From Protula sp. h YS-2021 (taxonomy: Eukaryota; Annelida; Polychaeta; Sabellida; Serpulidae): a stretch of DNA of 64,000 bases. A program made the translations under genes and the position numbers. Below the pieces are notes generated by a model. That model ran no database searches. It was not told the origin of the DNA and worked only from the letters and a program-made list of their open reading frames with translations. Of this stretch, positions 56,928 to 64,000 are shown in pieces. The stretch covers positions 74,468,700-74,532,699 of the forward strand of contig OX457027.1 of NCBI GenBank assembly GCA_949752745.1. Direction: 5' to 3'. Position 1 is the first letter of the stretch. Each line of letters opens with the position of its first letter.

Positions 56928-56935
56928 CTTTTATA
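56928..56935 (-). promoter_or_regulatory. TATA box of the rightmost Polinton gene
   Basis: TATAAAAG on the minus strand inside the inner inverted repeat. Confidence 0.45.
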
Positions 56936-56936
56936 C

Positions 56937-57480
56937 TACTTCCATGTAATCAAAATATGGTGTGTAACTTGTTCAAAAATTGTTAAAATTGCTGACTCAA
57001 CAGAATTTTACTTGTGTAAATGAATGTCTCACTTACAGTTGTACTGCTGTACAGCAGAGACATCTGACGGTGAAGTCAAATAGTATTCATCCGCAAAATA
57101 GCACAGGAAATAACTGAATCAAATGGTGAAATTTTTATGTAAATCAGTCAACTATAACGAAAGTAATTCCAATTTTTTCAAAGTTAAAATGGTGGTAAAA
57201 ATGCATACAGCCACCTGCGCAACTAGCCCATGATTACTTTATAACAAAAGTTTACATAAACCTGAATCAAATGGTGAAATTTTCATTGAAATCGACCAAC
57301 TATAACGAAAGTTATCACACTTTTTTCACTTTTTACACAGTTAAAATGGTGGCATGTCACATTATGCATACAGCCAGCTGTGAAAATAGCCTGTGACCAC
57401 TTTATGATAAAACTTTACATAAAACTGAATCAAACAGTGAAATTTTCATATAAATCAACCAAGTAGTTTTAAAGTTATAC
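56937..57480. repeat. Polinton inner subterminal inverted repeat, right arm
   Basis: Pairs with 42303-42830. It contains three tandem sub-repeats built on ctgaatcaaatggtgaaatt and atcaaccaactataacgaaa (about 57113, 57260, 57425). The forkhead/octamer-type minisatellite of the left arm is absent here. Confidence 0.8.
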
Positions 57481-57504
57481 ATTCTTGAAGTTAGCCATAT
57501 CACG

Positions 57505-57753
57505 ATCCTGGGGGGGGGGGGGGGGGTCGGTACATAGTATGTCCTAGCGGGGGGGTCCACACTTTTTACCATAGGGTCTGTCCAGACTGCCGCCTAGGGG
57601 GGGGGGGTCAGTCCCGACTGCCGCCTAGGGGGGGGGGGGGTGGTTAGTCCCGACTGCCGCCTAGGGGGGTCCTCACTTTGTTATCAGGGTTACACCTATG
57701 GCTACGCCTATGGCTTCGCCTATGACGTCACGTTACCATGCTTCGTTGCCATC
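57505..57753. repeat. Polinton right outer terminal inverted repeat with G-tract modules
   Basis: Inverse of the left end, with three or more G runs of 7-18 bases separated by tcagtcccgactgccgccta or close variants. The outermost 110 bp are almost identical to the left end. Confidence 0.85.
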
Positions 57754-57870
57754 ACAACAACACGTTTTCATGACTATCACCTCACTTCCGGTCCAGACAA
57801 CACTTCCGGTCCAGACGCTATGACGTCACTTCCGGTCCAGACAGGATGACGTCATCAAGTGGCGTGAAAC
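57754..57870. repeat. CACTTCCGGTCCAGAC repeats with CRE palindromes, just outside the Polinton
   Basis: cacttccggtccagac occurs at 57784, 57802 (as aacacttccggtccagac) and 57827. Between and after them are tatgacgtca and gatgacgtcatc. The words match ETS and CREB sites. It may be a remnant of an extended terminus or a host promoter piece. Confidence 0.5.
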
Positions 57871-59173
57871 CAACGTTTCTCTCCTACTTTACTTGGTAAA
57901 ATGAATAGCAAATTCCTACGTTCTTTTCAAAATATGCGTAGTTGTTAAAAAATCGGTAATTTCTACTGGTTAAATAAAATGCTAGCCAGTTTAGTGTCTG
58001 CAGAAATGAATAACTCATCATTTTTTTATCCCTTGTTAAAAATAGGAAATTTGTTGCTTATATATATATATATATATATATATGTTCCTCGATTATAGCT
58101 AGCTACACCTGTTAAAAACAAATAATCCGTTTCTTAACTTGTTAGAAATTCGTTTGTTGAATCTAGTAAGCTGCTGGTTTCTTTTTTTAAATCATTTGTC
58201 TAAAATTTGCTTGCTAGATGCTTGATATGTTCCTCGATATCTCTTCCTTTCCCTATTTTGCTAAATATCATCATGAAATATATTTTCAAATAATATATCT
58301 TTGGTTTTCTGTCATTTACAAGTCAGTTTAACATAGATTATGAAGATATTGCAATTTGTATGATAGATATTTAGAATGTCGTATAAAAATGAATAAACAG
58401 CATAACTTGTCATATTATGAACGGACAAAGAAAAAAGCAGGGCTTACGATTGGCTTGTAAAATGCATCTTTTAATTCAACATGGAAAACCACTACTTTCG
58501 AAAAATTTAAACTTCTCGCAAAATTTTGTCAGTGAATTTGATTTAACATACATTCAGAGCAACTAATCATAATCATAATATGTTTTTTATAATATATTTT
58601 TCCGAGATGAATATTTATTTATTTTACAAGTGTGATGTTCCAGTCAGTTTGCAAGACAGAAATGACTTTCAAAGTACAAAGATGCTTATATTTTGCGCGT
58701 CTAGATGAAATCTCTCATTTTCAGTGAACTGAAGCGAAAATGTCTATGAGAATTTGCATTGCCCTGCCTAAAACTGTAAATTAACCAGGTTTTAGCATTC
58801 TTGAAATTTTTAACAGCTTTACGATTGCATTTTATAAAATTTAACTGGTTCCACTGAAAATTGATAGGTAATTATAAGTGCGTTGTAATACTTATATTTA
58901 ATCTGTCTTGGAAAAGAAATTCAGTCCCGTCTAAATTTAAAGTCCTCTTTAAGATTGCGCAGCACCCTTTGAAATAATTGTGGATGGTCCCAAAGAATTC
59001 GAGATTGTGCTTATATGGGGGCGCAGACATGTTTTCCGGTGGCGCATGCGTAGTTCGAAGTGTGTTTCGAGATTTTTCAAACAGGTTACGAAATTTTTAA
59101 AGTTATACCATAAAATTGGATAAATTGAAATTAATAAGACTAATGTCCAACTGATAAAACGGTATACTTTTGG
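57871..59173 (+). other. Upstream region of the TENT4 gene
   Basis: AT-rich, with a (TA)n run at 58059-58083. An NRF-1-like word ggcgcatgcgta at about 59041 lies 130 bp before the TENT4 ATG and may mark its promoter. No other gene is seen. Confidence 0.4.

Positions 59174-64000
<4,827 letters not shown>

Larger units (their letters stand above)
41093..57753. mobile_element. Polinton/Maverick (adintovirus-like) element, 16.7 kb, decayed
   Basis: Outer ends match as inverted repeats: gatggcaacgaagcatggta at 41093 and its complement ending at 57753. Inside are the hallmark genes: protein-primed-type DNA polymerase B, retrovirus-like integrase, A32/FtsK-type packaging ATPase, adenovirus-like protease, and major and minor capsid candidates. 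Such elements are regarded as transposons with virus-like genes. Plus-strand genes (42876-47925) and minus-strand genes (48326-56837) converge at 48.2 kb. Lesions: a frameshift and TAA in polB, TAA in integrase, TGA in a small virion-block gene, and a frameshift in penton. Polintons usually make a 6-bp target duplication; none is visible (gactac versus acaaca). Left and right subterminal regions repeat each other in inverse orientation. Confidence 0.93.

Overview
The window is a piece of an animal nuclear genome: spliced genes with GT-AG introns, and many transposons and satellites between and inside them. The mix of elements (DIRS, I/Nimb-like and CR1-like retroelements, hAT, a Polinton, and a GTCCGTCCGTCCGTCTGTC-bearing repeat) suggests a marine invertebrate, probably a lophotrochozoan such as a mollusc. 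That placement is inference.

Two host genes bracket the window, both on the + strand. At the left is NELFCD (negative elongation factor C/D, TH1), with 15 exons from 578 to 10159; only its extreme N-terminus is missing. At the right (59174 onward) are the first two coding exons of a TENT4A/B (PAPD5/PAPD7, TRF4-type) non-canonical poly(A) polymerase gene, which runs off the window. Between them the sequence is almost all mobile or repetitive: a 1.5 kb TAA-duplicating DNA element in a NELFCD intron; satellites and tRNA-like SINE pieces (11.1-13.9 kb); a broken DIRS retroelement (15.7-20.9 kb, minus); a complete, open I/Nimb-like non-LTR retrotransposon with a 12-bp target-site duplication (21949-27966, minus); nested duplications and tandem repeats (28.7-33.8 kb); a dead CR1-like copy (36.2-38.3 kb, plus); and a Polinton/Maverick (adintovirus-like) element (41093-57753). 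TENT4 intron 1 holds a 1157-bp hAT element with an 8-bp duplication.

The Polinton is the most interesting region. It has G/C-tract terminal inverted repeats and inner subterminal inverted repeats. A plus-strand block carries protein-primed-type DNA polymerase B and four small genes. A minus-strand block carries accessory genes, integrase, packaging ATPase, capsid genes and protease. The two blocks converge on back-to-back poly(A) signals at about 48.2 kb. The morphogenesis genes are packed like an operon with repeated ATGA stop/start overlaps. Several other genes have TATA boxes that contain the stop codon of the gene before. The accessory genes include a clear PC4/SUB1-like ssDNA-binding protein followed by three possible divergent relatives, a NADAR (YbiA-like) protein, and Cys-rich small proteins. 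The copy is decayed: two lesions in polB, one in integrase, one in penton and one in a small virion-block gene.
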